NCBI RefSeq assembly: GCF_946479975.1
Contig: NZ_CAMLIX010000132.1
Coordinates: 1-14,356 of the forward strand
Origin: an uncultured Flavobacterium sp.
Lineage (GTDB): Bacteria > Bacteroidota > Bacteroidia > Flavobacteriales > Flavobacteriaceae
Length of the DNA stretch: 14,356 nucleotides
Reading direction: 5' to 3'
In this document: piece by piece, positions 1 through 8,200 of the stretch
Layout of the letters: each line of letters starts with the position of its first letter
Numbering within the stretch: position 1 is the stretch's first letter
Notes under the pieces: generated by a model
Database searches by the model: none
The model's input: only the letters and a program-made list of their open reading frames with translations
What the model was told of the DNA's origin: nothing
Program-made: the position numbers and the translations under genes

Positions 1-693
1 ACCAAATTCGGCTTTTACCTTCTGACCTTCTTCAATAAGTATTTGTTGTGTAGGATCAAGCGGATCTGTTGCGTAGACCGCTTTCTTAACCCCGAAAGAT
101 CCTTGATTGGCAAGATATTGATCTAATACCAAAGTTGTTTTTAATGTAATAGGAGAGAAGTAAAAAACTCTATTTTTTTGCTTGTTTGCATTCTCAGCTC
201 CAGCTCCCAGAAAGATATACGCTGGTGCAAAAGGTTTAGAGATTGCGACGTCTCTATTTGGATAATTGTAACCGTTTGTAAACTGTGTATTGAAGTTTAA
301 TTTTGAAGAATAATACCAGTTTGAAGCGGTATCTTTTCTAAACCCGTAAGTCGAGTTAAACTGAAGGGCGTCATCTGTTTTTCTTAATTCGGTTCCGTCC
401 TGTTTATTTAAACCATATTTTACGATAAGTTCGTTTACCCATTTATGATTTTTTTTGGTGTAAGTTCTTCCAAATTCCCCTTTAAACAAACCAGAAATAG
501 AACTTGTTCCCCCGGCACTCCAATTGACAAAAGCAATTTCAGAAATGTCAAAGCCCAACTGATTCTTTTGTGCCCAGTTTGAGGGCGGTTTAGGCGCTTG
601 ATTTGGACTTAAAGTGGTTTGTATAATTTGGCCGAACATTGTCGAGGCACTTAACAATAAAAAAAGTAAAAGGGTTGAACGTAATAATTTCAT
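1..693 (-). CDS. DUF3078 family secreted protein (C-terminus beyond left edge)
   Basis: The reading frame is open from the ATG at 691-693 to the window edge, giving 231 residues with no stop, so the C-terminus is missing. Residues 1-21 form a classical signal peptide: Lys and Arg near the start, a long Leu run, then SASTMFG before Gln22, so the protein should be exported. The mature part carries the DUF3078 pattern: an I-A-F-V-N-W-S-A-G-G-T-S-S-I-S-G stretch around residues 52-67, then alternating aromatic and polar residues (KYGLNK, FNSTYGFRKD, NWYYSSKLNFNTQF) typical of an outer-membrane beta-barrel-like protein. Function is unknown. I infer an outer-membrane or periplasmic location from the signal peptide and strand pattern. 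The start lies 30 bp after the dxs stop on the same strand, so it is probably co-transcribed with dxs. No clear promoter box is visible in the gap. Family assignment is from recalled sequence pattern. Confidence 0.8.
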   Translation of the reverse strand, partial: MKLLRSTLLLFLLLSASTMFGQIIQTTLSPNQAPKPPSNWAQKNQLGFDISEIAFVNWSAGGTSSISGLFKGEFGRTYTKKNHKWVNELIVKYGLNKQDGTELRKTDDALQFNSTYGFRKDTASNWYYSSKLNFNTQFTNGYNYPNRDVAISKPFAPAYIFLGAGAENANKQKNRVFYFSPITLKTTLVLDQYLANQGSFGVKKAVYATDPLDPTQQILIEEGQKVKAEFG

Positions 694-723
694 GTGGTAA
701 TTGTTTTTGGTGTCGCAAAATAC

Positions 724-2511
724 TTATTTTGAACCGTTAGAAAAAAGATTCACTAAACTTTTAACGTCAATACTGCATAATTGTTGTAGCTGAGCCACGG
801 TTCCGTGCTCTATAAACTCATCTGGAACACCCAAAATTTCAATATTATTTTTGAAATTATTTGATGCTGCGAATTCTAAAACAGCACTTCCAAACCCACC
901 ATTTTTAACTCCGTCTTCGATTGTAATTATGTTTTTGAAAGTTGAAAATATGGTATTTAAGGTATTGATGTCTAATGGTTTAATGAAACTAAAATTATAA
1001 TGAGCAATGTTTTTAGAATTTGTTGATTCTTTCAAAGCTTCTATAACATTATTTCCAATTGTTCCGGCCGACAAAACAGCAATTTCCGTACCATCTTTTA
1101 AACATTTTGCCTCTCCAATTTTAATTTTTTCGTAATGTCCGAAATTTTCTACTTCCCAATTCCGCAGCACGCCGCGTCCTCTAGGATATCGAATCGCAAT
1201 CGGATGTGGTAGGCCTAATTGTGCTGTGTACAAAATATTTTGAAGTTCGATTTCGTTAAGCGGTGCATAAATAATCATGTTCGGAATAGAACGCAGATAG
1301 GCAATATCAAAAACACCGTGATGGGTAGCGCCGTCTTCTCCTACTAAACCTGCTCTGTCCAAACAAAATATAACGGGTAAATTCTGCAAAGCTACATCAT
1401 GAATAACTTGATCGTAAGCGCGTTGCAGAAATGTAGAATAAATATTGCAATACACCATCATTCCCTGAGTCGCCATTCCGGCGGCAAGAGTTACGGCATG
1501 CTGTTCGGCAATTCCCACATCAAAAGCGCGTTCTGGCAATTCGTCCATCATAAATTTTAAGGAACTTCCAGAAGGCATTGCGGGGGTGATTCCGATTATT
1601 TTTTCGTTTTTTCGGGCTAAATCTAAAATCGTTAAGCCAAAAACATCTTGATATTTAGGAGGTAGATTTTCTTCAGATTTTAAAATAATATCACCCGTTA
1701 AGGCATCAAATTTTCCAGGCGCATGATATTTCACCTGATTTTCTTCTGCCTGCTGTAAACCTTTTCCTTTTGTAGTAACTATATGAAGGAATTTTGGACC
1801 TTTTATCTTTTTTAAACGATTTAATTCTTTAATTAATTTCGGAAGGTCATGACCGTCAATTGGACCAGAATAATCAAAATTCAAAGATTTAATCATATTA
1901 TTCTGCCTCGGATTTTTTCCATTTTTAACCGATGTAAGATACTTTTTTAAAGCACCAACACTCGGATCAATTCCGATAGCATTGTCATTCAGAATAACTA
2001 AAATATTCGCATACGTAACTCCGGCGTGGTTTAAACCTTCAAAAGCCATTCCGCTGGCGATTGACGCATCGCCAATAACTGCAATGTGCTCTTTATCAAA
2101 ATCGCCTTTTAATTTAGAAGCAATAGCCATTCCGAGTGCTGCAGAAATAGAAGTAGAAGAATGTCCAACGCCAAAAGTGTCGTAAATGCTTTCGCTTCTT
2201 TTAGGAAAGCCAGAAATGCCGTCTATTTGTCTATTGGTATGAAAAATTTCTCTTCTTTCGGTCAGGATTTTATGTCCGTACGCCTGATGTCCAACATCCC
2301 AAACTAATAAATCTTCAGGAGTATTAAAAACATAATGAAGTGCAATCGTCAATTCTACAACGCCTAAACTGGCGCCCAAATGACCTTCTTTTACCGAAAC
2401 CACATCAATAATAAACTGACGTAATTCTTGTGCAACTTGAGTAAGCTGTTCTTCTTTTAAAAGACGTAAATCGGCTGGATTGTATATGCTTGAGAGTAAA
2501 TCGCTTTTCAT
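724..2511 (-). CDS. dxs: 1-deoxy-D-xylulose-5-phosphate synthase
   Basis: This enzyme condenses pyruvate and glyceraldehyde 3-phosphate to DXP using thiamine diphosphate, the first step of the MEP isoprenoid pathway, in the cytoplasm. Landmarks in order: His44 in EGHLGASLG (the conserved early His), WDVGHQAYGHK at 71-81, the ThDP/Mg motif GDAS at 147-150 with NDN at 175-177, DGH at 219-221, the transketolase-type catalytic Glu336 in GIAEQHAV, Arg364 in STFLQRAYDQ, DRAG at 385-388, GEDGATHHG at 391-399, and Arg441 in RYPRG. At 595 residues it is about 25 shorter than the E. coli enzyme. Most of the difference is a shortened loop between about residues 186 and 212. The usual GDG is GDA here, which I believe is normal in this phylum. 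The ATG start fits the homologous N-terminus and a TAnnTTTG box 14 bp upstream. It probably heads a unit with the DUF3078 gene. Confidence 0.97.
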   Translation of the reverse strand: MKSDLLSSIYNPADLRLLKEEQLTQVAQELRQFIIDVVSVKEGHLGASLGVVELTIALHYVFNTPEDLLVWDVGHQAYGHKILTERREIFHTNRQIDGISGFPKRSESIYDTFGVGHSSTSISAALGMAIASKLKGDFDKEHIAVIGDASIASGMAFEGLNHAGVTYANILVILNDNAIGIDPSVGALKKYLTSVKNGKNPRQNNMIKSLNFDYSGPIDGHDLPKLIKELNRLKKIKGPKFLHIVTTKGKGLQQAEENQVKYHAPGKFDALTGDIILKSEENLPPKYQDVFGLTILDLARKNEKIIGITPAMPSGSSLKFMMDELPERAFDVGIAEQHAVTLAAGMATQGMMVYCNIYSTFLQRAYDQVIHDVALQNLPVIFCLDRAGLVGEDGATHHGVFDIAYLRSIPNMIIYAPLNEIELQNILYTAQLGLPHPIAIRYPRGRGVLRNWEVENFGHYEKIKIGEAKCLKDGTEIAVLSAGTIGNNVIEALKESTNSKNIAHYNFSFIKPLDINTLNTIFSTFKNIITIEDGVKNGGFGSAVLEFAASNNFKNNIEILGVPDEFIEHGTVAQLQQLCSIDVKSLVNLFSNGSK

Positions 2512-2525
2512 TGTATGGTAAAAAG

Positions 2526-2533
2526 CAAATTTA
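2526..2533 (-). promoter_or_regulatory. Candidate Bacteroidetes -7 box for dxs
   Basis: On the minus strand this is TAAATTTG, an exact match to the Bacteroidetes sigma-A consensus TAnnTTTG. It ends 14 bp before the dxs ATG, so transcription would start only a few bases ahead of the codon. No TTG sits at the usual -33 distance, so only half of the promoter is supported. Short leaders of this kind are common in Flavobacterium. Confidence 0.5.
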
Positions 2534-2569
2534 CGGTTTTAAATTTAATTTGTTTTCTGTTTGGTTGAA

Positions 2570-3184
2570 TCAATTACTCTCAGGTATATTTTCAATATTT
2601 GAATTTATTGGATTTACTTCTACTATTTTACAATCTGTTTGAGTACTATCGCTACTAATTGTGATAGATTCATTTTTTATTTTCTTTTTAGAACTTTTTT
2701 TACTTTCATGATCTACACGAGGTGGCGGTCCCATGATTTGTCCAACCCCTCTTCCATTATTATTGCGTAATTGTCTTATTAGTTGATTGAGTTCCCTGTC
2801 TTTTCTCTCCCTTTCTTCTTTTTCGATTGTAATAGAATCAATTTTATGTTTGTTTCCTTTGCTATCAGAACAGCTAAATAAAGTAGTTCCCATAGCTATA
2901 AATAAAGCGAGTAAAAAGATTTTATGATATTGTTTTTGAGAAAATAAAATACTGCTCGGAATTCTAAGATCCACTAATTCAGTTTGCGATTTTAAAAATC
3001 TGCCGCAAATTTTCTCATTTTCATTTTGAATAAAAAAATCTTGAATATCAGATGGTAATTTTTCTGTGAAATCTATTACAGTTGTGTTGCATACTGTGCA
3101 AAATTTTCCTTTTTCATTAGGAGTCATTTTGTTCCAGTCTTCATTGCACGGATTGGGAATTCTCACTTTATAATCTGACTTCAT
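2570..3184 (-). CDS. Membrane protein with N-terminal four-cysteine module
   Basis: This is an unnamed Bacteroidetes-type protein of 204 residues. Residues 8-62 hold a compact module with the pattern NPC...W..M...E.G.FC..C...V.DF...CGRF. Its cysteines C13, C29, C32 and C60 could bind a metal such as zinc (inference). I recall this module at the N-terminus of other flavobacterial membrane proteins, some ending in a TonB-like domain; here there is none. Residues 87-104 are a hydrophobic helix ending in LFSC (Cys105), which resembles a lipobox but lies too deep for an ordinary lipoprotein signal. I favour a single membrane anchor with the Cys module in the cytoplasm. The rest is charged and low in complexity: an E/R/K-rich stretch at about 119-135, a GPPP turn, then a Lys cluster and a Ser/Thr/Asn tail. 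It follows the TonB-like lipoprotein gene by 92 bp on the same strand. Function unknown. Confidence 0.75.
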   Translation of the reverse strand: MKSDYKVRIPNPCNEDWNKMTPNEKGKFCTVCNTTVIDFTEKLPSDIQDFFIQNENEKICGRFLKSQTELVDLRIPSSILFSQKQYHKIFLLALFIAMGTTLFSCSDSKGNKHKIDSITIEKEERERKDRELNQLIRQLRNNNGRGVGQIMGPPPRVDHESKKSSKKKIKNESITISSDSTQTDCKIVEVNPINSNIENIPESN

Positions 3185-3276
3185 ATTTCTGAGTTTAATT
3201 AAAAACGCAAATTAATAAACATAAGATTATTCTTTCTTTTTAAAGTGTTAATTTTAGATATATATAGAGAAGAGAC

Positions 3277-3915
3277 TTATTTCAAAAAAATAGGAACAGA
3301 ATATTGCATCCTGATTTTTTTACCATTCGATTCGCCAGGCAGCCATTTTGGACATAGACTTAAGATCCGAATGATTTCTTTTTCTAAGGGTTCTTCGACC
3401 GCGGGAGAACATTCAAGAAATGAAACGCTTCCGTTTTTTTCTACAGCAAATGCAAGGGTAAAATTAAGCTTCCAATAATTTATACCTTCCGGCTTTTTGT
3501 ATTCCTTCAGGAAGAAAGTATGAAATTGATCGATGCCTCCCGGAAATTCTGCGTTAGAATTCAAAGGAGCTTTTACAGCTAACGGAGCATCGTCTTTTTT
3601 TTCTTTCTCAGATTTTGAAGATTTATTTTTATCAACTTCTTTATATGATATTGGTGTTGTTTGTTTTAATTCAGTCTGCTTCGCTTTTGACAAATCTGAT
3701 GGTGATTGATTTGGCTTTTTTTTGATAATTGAAGTTGTATCTAAAACATCTGTTTTTGCTGTTAAAGTATCTATGGAAACTTCATTTTTTTTAACTTTCT
3801 GCAGTTTATCTTCTTTGTTTTGACAACTGAATAAAACTATAGTAATAACTATATACATCGCCGTTAAAAACGACTTGCAATTTATATTAGTAGTTATTTG
3901 ATGTTTTATTATCAT
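3277..3915 (-). CDS. Lipoprotein with TonB C-terminal-like domain
   Basis: I place the start at the ATG at 3913-3915 (212 residues). The frame also opens with a TTG two codons earlier, which is less likely. A hydrophobic run at residues 15-30 ends in L28-F-S-C31, a good Bacteroidetes lipobox, so Cys31 is probably lipidated. Residues 32-120 are a Lys/Ser/Thr-rich linker of low complexity. Residues 121-212 match the TonB C-terminal fold seen in Bacteroidetes energy transducers: NAEFPGGIDQF, then FTLAFAVEKNGSVSFLE, then CPKWLPGESNGKKIRMQYSVPI. A lipid-anchored TonB-C domain cannot couple directly to ExbB/ExbD in the inner membrane as true TonB does. It may bind outer-membrane partners or act as a structural adaptor (inference). 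No exbB, exbD or SusC-like receptor is nearby. If the hydrophobic run is instead an uncleaved anchor, it could be a short TonB. It is divergent from tadA and lies just upstream of the four-cysteine protein. Confidence 0.8.
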   Translation of the reverse strand: MIIKHQITTNINCKSFLTAMYIVITIVLFSCQNKEDKLQKVKKNEVSIDTLTAKTDVLDTTSIIKKKPNQSPSDLSKAKQTELKQTTPISYKEVDKNKSSKSEKEKKDDAPLAVKAPLNSNAEFPGGIDQFHTFFLKEYKKPEGINYWKLNFTLAFAVEKNGSVSFLECSPAVEEPLEKEIIRILSLCPKWLPGESNGKKIRMQYSVPIFLK

Positions 3916-3962
3916 ATTCAAATTTCAAAATTTAAATGTAACAAAAATAATGAGTAAAGTTT

Positions 3963-3970
3963 TACTTTTG
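3963..3970 (+). promoter_or_regulatory. Candidate -7 box for tadA, possibly leaderless
   Basis: TACTTTTG matches TAnnTTTG exactly and ends only 5 bp before the tadA ATG at 3976. The predicted start of transcription would fall at or within a few bases of the ATG, so the mRNA may have almost no leader. No TTG is present at the -33 distance. The opposite strand of this 60-bp divergent region has only a near match (TAAATTTTG, one T too many) for the lipoprotein gene. Confidence 0.5.
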
Positions 3971-3975
3971 CATTT

Positions 3976-4419
3976 ATGGAAAATCCTTTCACCGACGAAT
4001 ATTTTATGAAGAAAGCTTTGCAGGAAGCAGAAGAGGCCTACTTAAAAGGCGAAATTCCTGTTGGAGCAATTGTAGTTGTAGCTGATAAAGTTATTGCAAG
4101 AAGTCATAACCTGACGGAATTGCTAAACGATGTTACGGCTCATGCCGAAATGCAGTCAATAACCGCAGCAGCTAATTTTCTTGGCGGAAAATATTTAAAA
4201 GATTGTACGCTTTATGTAACGCTCGAACCTTGCCAAATGTGTGCAGGAGCTTTGTATTGGAGTCAGATTTCAAAAGTAGTTTTTGGTGCACGCGATGAAC
4301 AACGCGGCTTCCTGAATATGGGAACAAAACTGCATCCTAAAACTACTGTCGTTTCTGGTGTTATGGCAAATGAAGCTGCCGATTTAATGAAACGTTTTTT
4401 TCTGGAAAGACGGAAGTAA
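3976..4419 (+). CDS. tadA: tRNA-specific adenosine deaminase
   Basis: TadA converts the wobble adenosine 34 of tRNA-Arg(ACG) to inosine in the cytoplasm, working as a homodimer. The zinc site is complete: His56 and the proton-shuttle Glu58 in HAE (56-58), and Cys86 and Cys89 in PCQMC (85-89). The N-terminal helix (MKKALQEAEEAY) and the KGEIPVGAIVV strand at 24-34 are typical of the family. So is the FGARDEQRG segment around 103-111, which separates TadA-type deaminases from plain cytidine or guanine deaminases. At 147 residues it is slightly shorter than E. coli TadA (about 167) because it lacks extra C-terminal sequence. The ATG at 3976 fits recalled flavobacterial homologues that begin ME(N)xFxDEYFMKKAL; the internal ATG at 4006 would remove part of helix 1. 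It is probably first in a two-gene unit with the SUKH-like gene 15 bp downstream. Confidence 0.95.
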   Translation: MENPFTDEYFMKKALQEAEEAYLKGEIPVGAIVVVADKVIARSHNLTELLNDVTAHAEMQSITAAANFLGGKYLKDCTLYVTLEPCQMCAGALYWSQISKVVFGARDEQRGFLNMGTKLHPKTTVVSGVMANEAADLMKRFFLERRK

Positions 4420-4434
4420 TTTACTTAAAATACT

Positions 4435-5067
4435 ATGACAGATTTCTGTACAATAAAAAAGCTATTCCATATTAATGAATCCAATGGTTTTACAAACAAT
4501 GAGATTCAGGTTGTAAAAGATATTTTCGGACAACTTCCAGAAGTGTTTGTAAATTATTACGCTGAATTGGGTAAAATTCAAAACTTAAATCATACGCAGG
4601 ATTTATTGATCGTTCCAGAACGTTTTCAGTATTATAAACACGATGATTATTTGATATTTTATTCAGAAAATCAAAGGTCTTGTGTTTGGGGAATTCATAA
4701 AGATGATTTGTCAAAATCCAATCCGCCTGTTTATATGAGTTATGACGAAAGAGATTGGAATCTGGAAACAGAAACGCTAACAGATTTTTTTGCTGCAATG
4801 GCGTATTTACAAGCTGGTTTTGCGTTAGATTATACTTGTGATACATTTTATGAAATCGAGCCACATGAATTAGATTTAATTACTCAGAATTTTTCAAATA
4901 AAGGAGTTTCTTTCAAGCAATGGGCTGATGGAATAAAATTCTATGGAAATAAATCAGACGATGTAATTATTATTATAAACGATAATCAAATGCATTATTC
5001 GTCAAATACAGAACAACACTTTCTTGAAATGGATAAAGTGTTATCAAAATTAGGATCTGAGTTTTGA
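4435..5067 (+). CDS. SUKH-like (SMI1/KNR4 superfamily) protein
   Basis: This protein of 210 residues has no signal peptide or membrane segment, so it is probably cytoplasmic. The order of motifs suggests the SMI1/KNR4 (SUKH) fold: a helical LPEVFVNYYAELG at 34-46, then L-L-I-V-P-E-R-F at 57-64, then Y-L-I-F-Y-S-E-N-Q-R-S-C-V-W-G-I at 72-87, then N-P-P-V-Y at 96-100. An acidic W-containing strand (DERDW) and a helix beginning LTDFFAAMAYLQA follow. SUKH proteins are often immunity proteins for polymorphic or contact-dependent toxins, but many are free-standing genes of unknown role. No toxin gene is adjacent; the neighbours are tadA and the macroglobulin gene. The 15-bp gap to tadA suggests co-transcription. 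The assignment rests on pattern memory and is less certain than for the other genes. It could be a lineage-restricted hypothetical. Confidence 0.6.
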   Translation: MTDFCTIKKLFHINESNGFTNNEIQVVKDIFGQLPEVFVNYYAELGKIQNLNHTQDLLIVPERFQYYKHDDYLIFYSENQRSCVWGIHKDDLSKSNPPVYMSYDERDWNLETETLTDFFAAMAYLQAGFALDYTCDTFYEIEPHELDLITQNFSNKGVSFKQWADGIKFYGNKSDDVIIIINDNQMHYSSNTEQHFLEMDKVLSKLGSEF

Positions 5068-5172
5068 AAATACTGATAAAACTTCAACAAAAGTTAAATA
5101 ATTATTGCTAAAGAATTTTCTTCTTAAATAATTTAAAAAATATTATACTTTTATCATAATTTAATTTGTATT

Positions 5173-5191
5173 TTGTTGTTATTAACATCAA
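5173..5191. promoter_or_regulatory. Imperfect dyad upstream of the macroglobulin gene
   Basis: Two 9-base arms, TTGTTGTTA and TAACATCAA, flank a single T and pair at 8 of 9 positions. The dyad lies 39 bp ahead of the GTG start of the macroglobulin gene, inside a 163-bp AT-rich gap (5068-5230) that otherwise shows no gene. The position suits an operator, but such dyads arise often in AT-rich DNA. Near matches to TAnnTTTG (TTAATTTG at 5161-5168, CAAATTTG at 5199-5206) flank it. No exact promoter box is visible. Confidence 0.25.
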
Positions 5192-5230
5192 TTAAACTCA
5201 AATTTGTTAACCAATAAACTCTAGATAAAA

Positions 5231-8200
5231 GTGAAGGTAAAAGGACTGTTTCTCGTATTTTTTGTGTTTTTTATTTTTCAATCCTGCGGGCGTAAATCAG
5301 CAGCAGATTTCAACTCCGATTTCTCGTTATTTAAAGATTACATAACCAGTTTTACAGGCGGCATCGTTTCTTCGGATTCAGATATTCGTGTGGTTTTGGC
5401 TTTTGATAAAAACGAGTGGAAACCCAATCAGGAATTAGACGATGATTTGTTTGATATCTCACCAAGTGTTAACGGAAAAGTCATAGCACTTTCAACAAAC
5501 ACGTTAGCTTTCATTCCAGAGAAAAAACTAAAAGCAGGAACAGAATATCAAGTCACTTTGAACTTAGATAAACTGACTGCAATTCCGAAAGAGAAAGAGG
5601 CGGCACTTTCAAAATTCAATTTTACGGTTAAAACGGTTAGACAGGATTTTACCATAAATACAGGCGACATTCAGTCGTATAGTAAAGAATATCAATACTT
5701 AAACTGCACTCTAAAAACGGCAGATAATATTGATTTGGAAACAGCAATTAAGTTGGTTAAAGCCAAACATAATGGGAATGATCTTAAAATTAAGTTTGAT
5801 AAAAACCCAGCTTTAGGAAAAGAATTTCATTTTATAATAGACAGCATTCAACGTCAGTCAGAAGCTTCAAATTTAGAAATTATCTATGACGGAAATGATT
5901 TTGATATTGACCAAAAAGGACAAATCGATTTCCCAATTACAAGCATCAACGAATTTAAAGTTATAAAAGTTGAAGTTCCTGATGGAAATAATCAGCAGGT
6001 TTTAATTAATTTCTCTGAGCCTCTAGAAAAAGGACAGGATTTTGCAGGATTAGTTTCGATTCAAAACACCAATAATCTTAAGTTTTCGACTCAAGGAAAT
6101 TTACTTAAAGTATATTTTACAAATCAGAATGCACCTAAAAAAGAAGAACCGGTAGCAGTTGCTGTAGAAGAGCCAGTTGCAGTAGCAGTTGATTCTGCAG
6201 CTGTTGTAGTCGATTCGGCCGCAGTAGCAGTTGATTCAGCCGCTGCAGTTGTAGAAGATGCTGTAGAATATGTGCCGGATGAACAACCGGAACAAGTTGT
6301 CACAGGCGAATTATTGCTTGAAGTTTTTGAAGGGATTGAAAGCCAATATGGTAAAAAGCTAGAAAGTAAGTACACAGAAAAAATCTCTTTTGACCAGATA
6401 AAACCAAATATTCGGTTTGTTAAAAACGGAACCATTCTGCCAAGTTCAAATAATTTGAAATTGAATTTTGAAGCTGTAAACTTGAGCGCTGTTGATGTAA
6501 AAGTGTATAAGATTTACAAGAATAATATTCTCCAATTCCTTCAATATAATGAATTGAACGGCGGGCAAAATCTTAAGAAAGTCGCACAGCCAATTGCAAA
6601 AACGACTTTAAATTTAAGGGAAAGCACTCTTGTAAATCTCACCAAATGGAATACGTATGCTTTAGATTTATCTAAAATTATCAAGCCAGAACCAGGAGCA
6701 ATTTACAGAGTTGAATTTGTTTATAAAAAGAAATATTCGCTTTATAAATGCGAAACATCGGACAATAGCGAAGATGAAGCTGAAGAAGAAGAAGTTGATG
6801 AAGACGACGTTAACTATAGCGGTAACTCTTATGATGATTACTATTATTATGACGATTACGAATGGAGAGAAAGTCAAGATCCTTGTACAGGTTCTTACTA
6901 CTACAATGCCAGAATTGCCACTAATATTCTTGCATCAGATTTGGGAGTTATTGCTAAAAGAGGTGAAAATAAATCGTATTTGTTTGCCGTAAATAATATC
7001 GTTACGACAGAACCAGTTTCGAATGCAAGAGTGGATTTGTATAATTTCCAACAGCAAAAAATTGCGACAGAAGCGACAAGTAGTGAAGGAATCGCATCTT
7101 TTCAATTGGACAAATTTGCCTATTTTGCCATTGTAACATTAGGCGATCAATCGACTTACGTGAAGTTAGATGACGGACTTTCGTTGTCTGTAAGTAATTT
7201 TGATGTTGCTGGAGAGACTTTACAAAAAGGTCTAAAAGGATTTATTTACGGAGAAAGAGGCGTTTGGCGTCCGGGAGATAATTTGTATTTGTCTTTTATT
7301 TTGAATGATGCTGCGAATAAATTACCGAAATCACATCCAATAAAATTCAGATTAAACGATCCGAACGGGAAAACAGTTTATCAAACCGTTCAAAAAACGA
7401 ATGAACTAAATCATTATGCTTTTATAGTACCAACAAACCAAGATGCGCCAACAGGAAACTGGGAAGCAATGGTAAGCGTTGGTGGTGCAAAATTCTATAA
7501 GAGTATTAAGATTGAAACGATCAAACCGAACCGTTTAAAAATTAAAAATACCTTTAGTAGAAAAACACTTTCGGCATCTTATCCAAATACAGATAATCTG
7601 GAAGTAACATGGCTTCATGGTGCAATTGCTAAGAATTTGAATGTAGAAATGCAGGCTAAATTTTCTCAGCAAACTACAACTTTTAAAGGTTATGAAAAAT
7701 ACACTTTTGATGATTTAGCACGTCAATTCAGTACAGAAGAAATCAATGTATTCTCAGGAAAATTAAACGAAAGCGGAAAAGCTTCTGTAAATATTCAGCC
7801 AAGATTACAAGGTCAGGCGCCGGGAATGTTACGCGCATCTTTCATCACAAAAGTATATGAAGAAGGAGGAGATTTTAGCACAGATGTTATGTCAACAATC
7901 TATTCTCCGTACAAAACATATGTTGGAGTGAAAACACCAGAGCTAAACAAGTACAACATGCTTGAAACGAGAGCAAATAATCGTTTTGAAGTAGTTACAG
8001 TTGATGAAAATGGAAGACCAAAATCGGTTCGAAATCTTGAAGTGCGAATTTACAAAGTAGATTGGAGATGGTGGTGGGATTCGTCAAGCGATAATTTATC
8101 AAATTATAACTCATCAAATTCAACTACATCTTATAAAACGCTTTTAATTAATACAGATTCAAGCGGAAAAGGAAGTTTTCAGTTTGCATTATCTGATGAA

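Noticed and set aside
3245..3478. Plus-strand open frame opposite the TonB-like lipoprotein gene
   Set aside because: It overlaps the conserved TonB-C domain coding sequence on the other strand and shows no domain of its own.
2570..3915. A single frameshifted gene split into the four-cysteine and TonB-like parts
   Set aside because: The order is reversed relative to a fusion (TonB-C part is upstream), each gene has its own start, hydrophobic segment and stop, and 92 bp separate them.
3916..3921. TTG start two codons upstream for the TonB-like lipoprotein
   Set aside because: The ATG at 3913-3915 gives a normal short basic lead into the signal sequence, and the upstream TTG adds nothing conserved.
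5080..5095. Small hairpin (AACTT/AAGTT) after the SUKH-like gene as terminator
   Set aside because: The stem is only 5 AT-rich base pairs without a following U-tract.
6124..6435. Antisense open frame opposite the Val/Ala repeat of the macroglobulin gene
   Set aside because: It is the mirror of a low-complexity coding segment (Ser/Thr/Ala-rich), has no recognisable domain and lies wholly within a certain gene.
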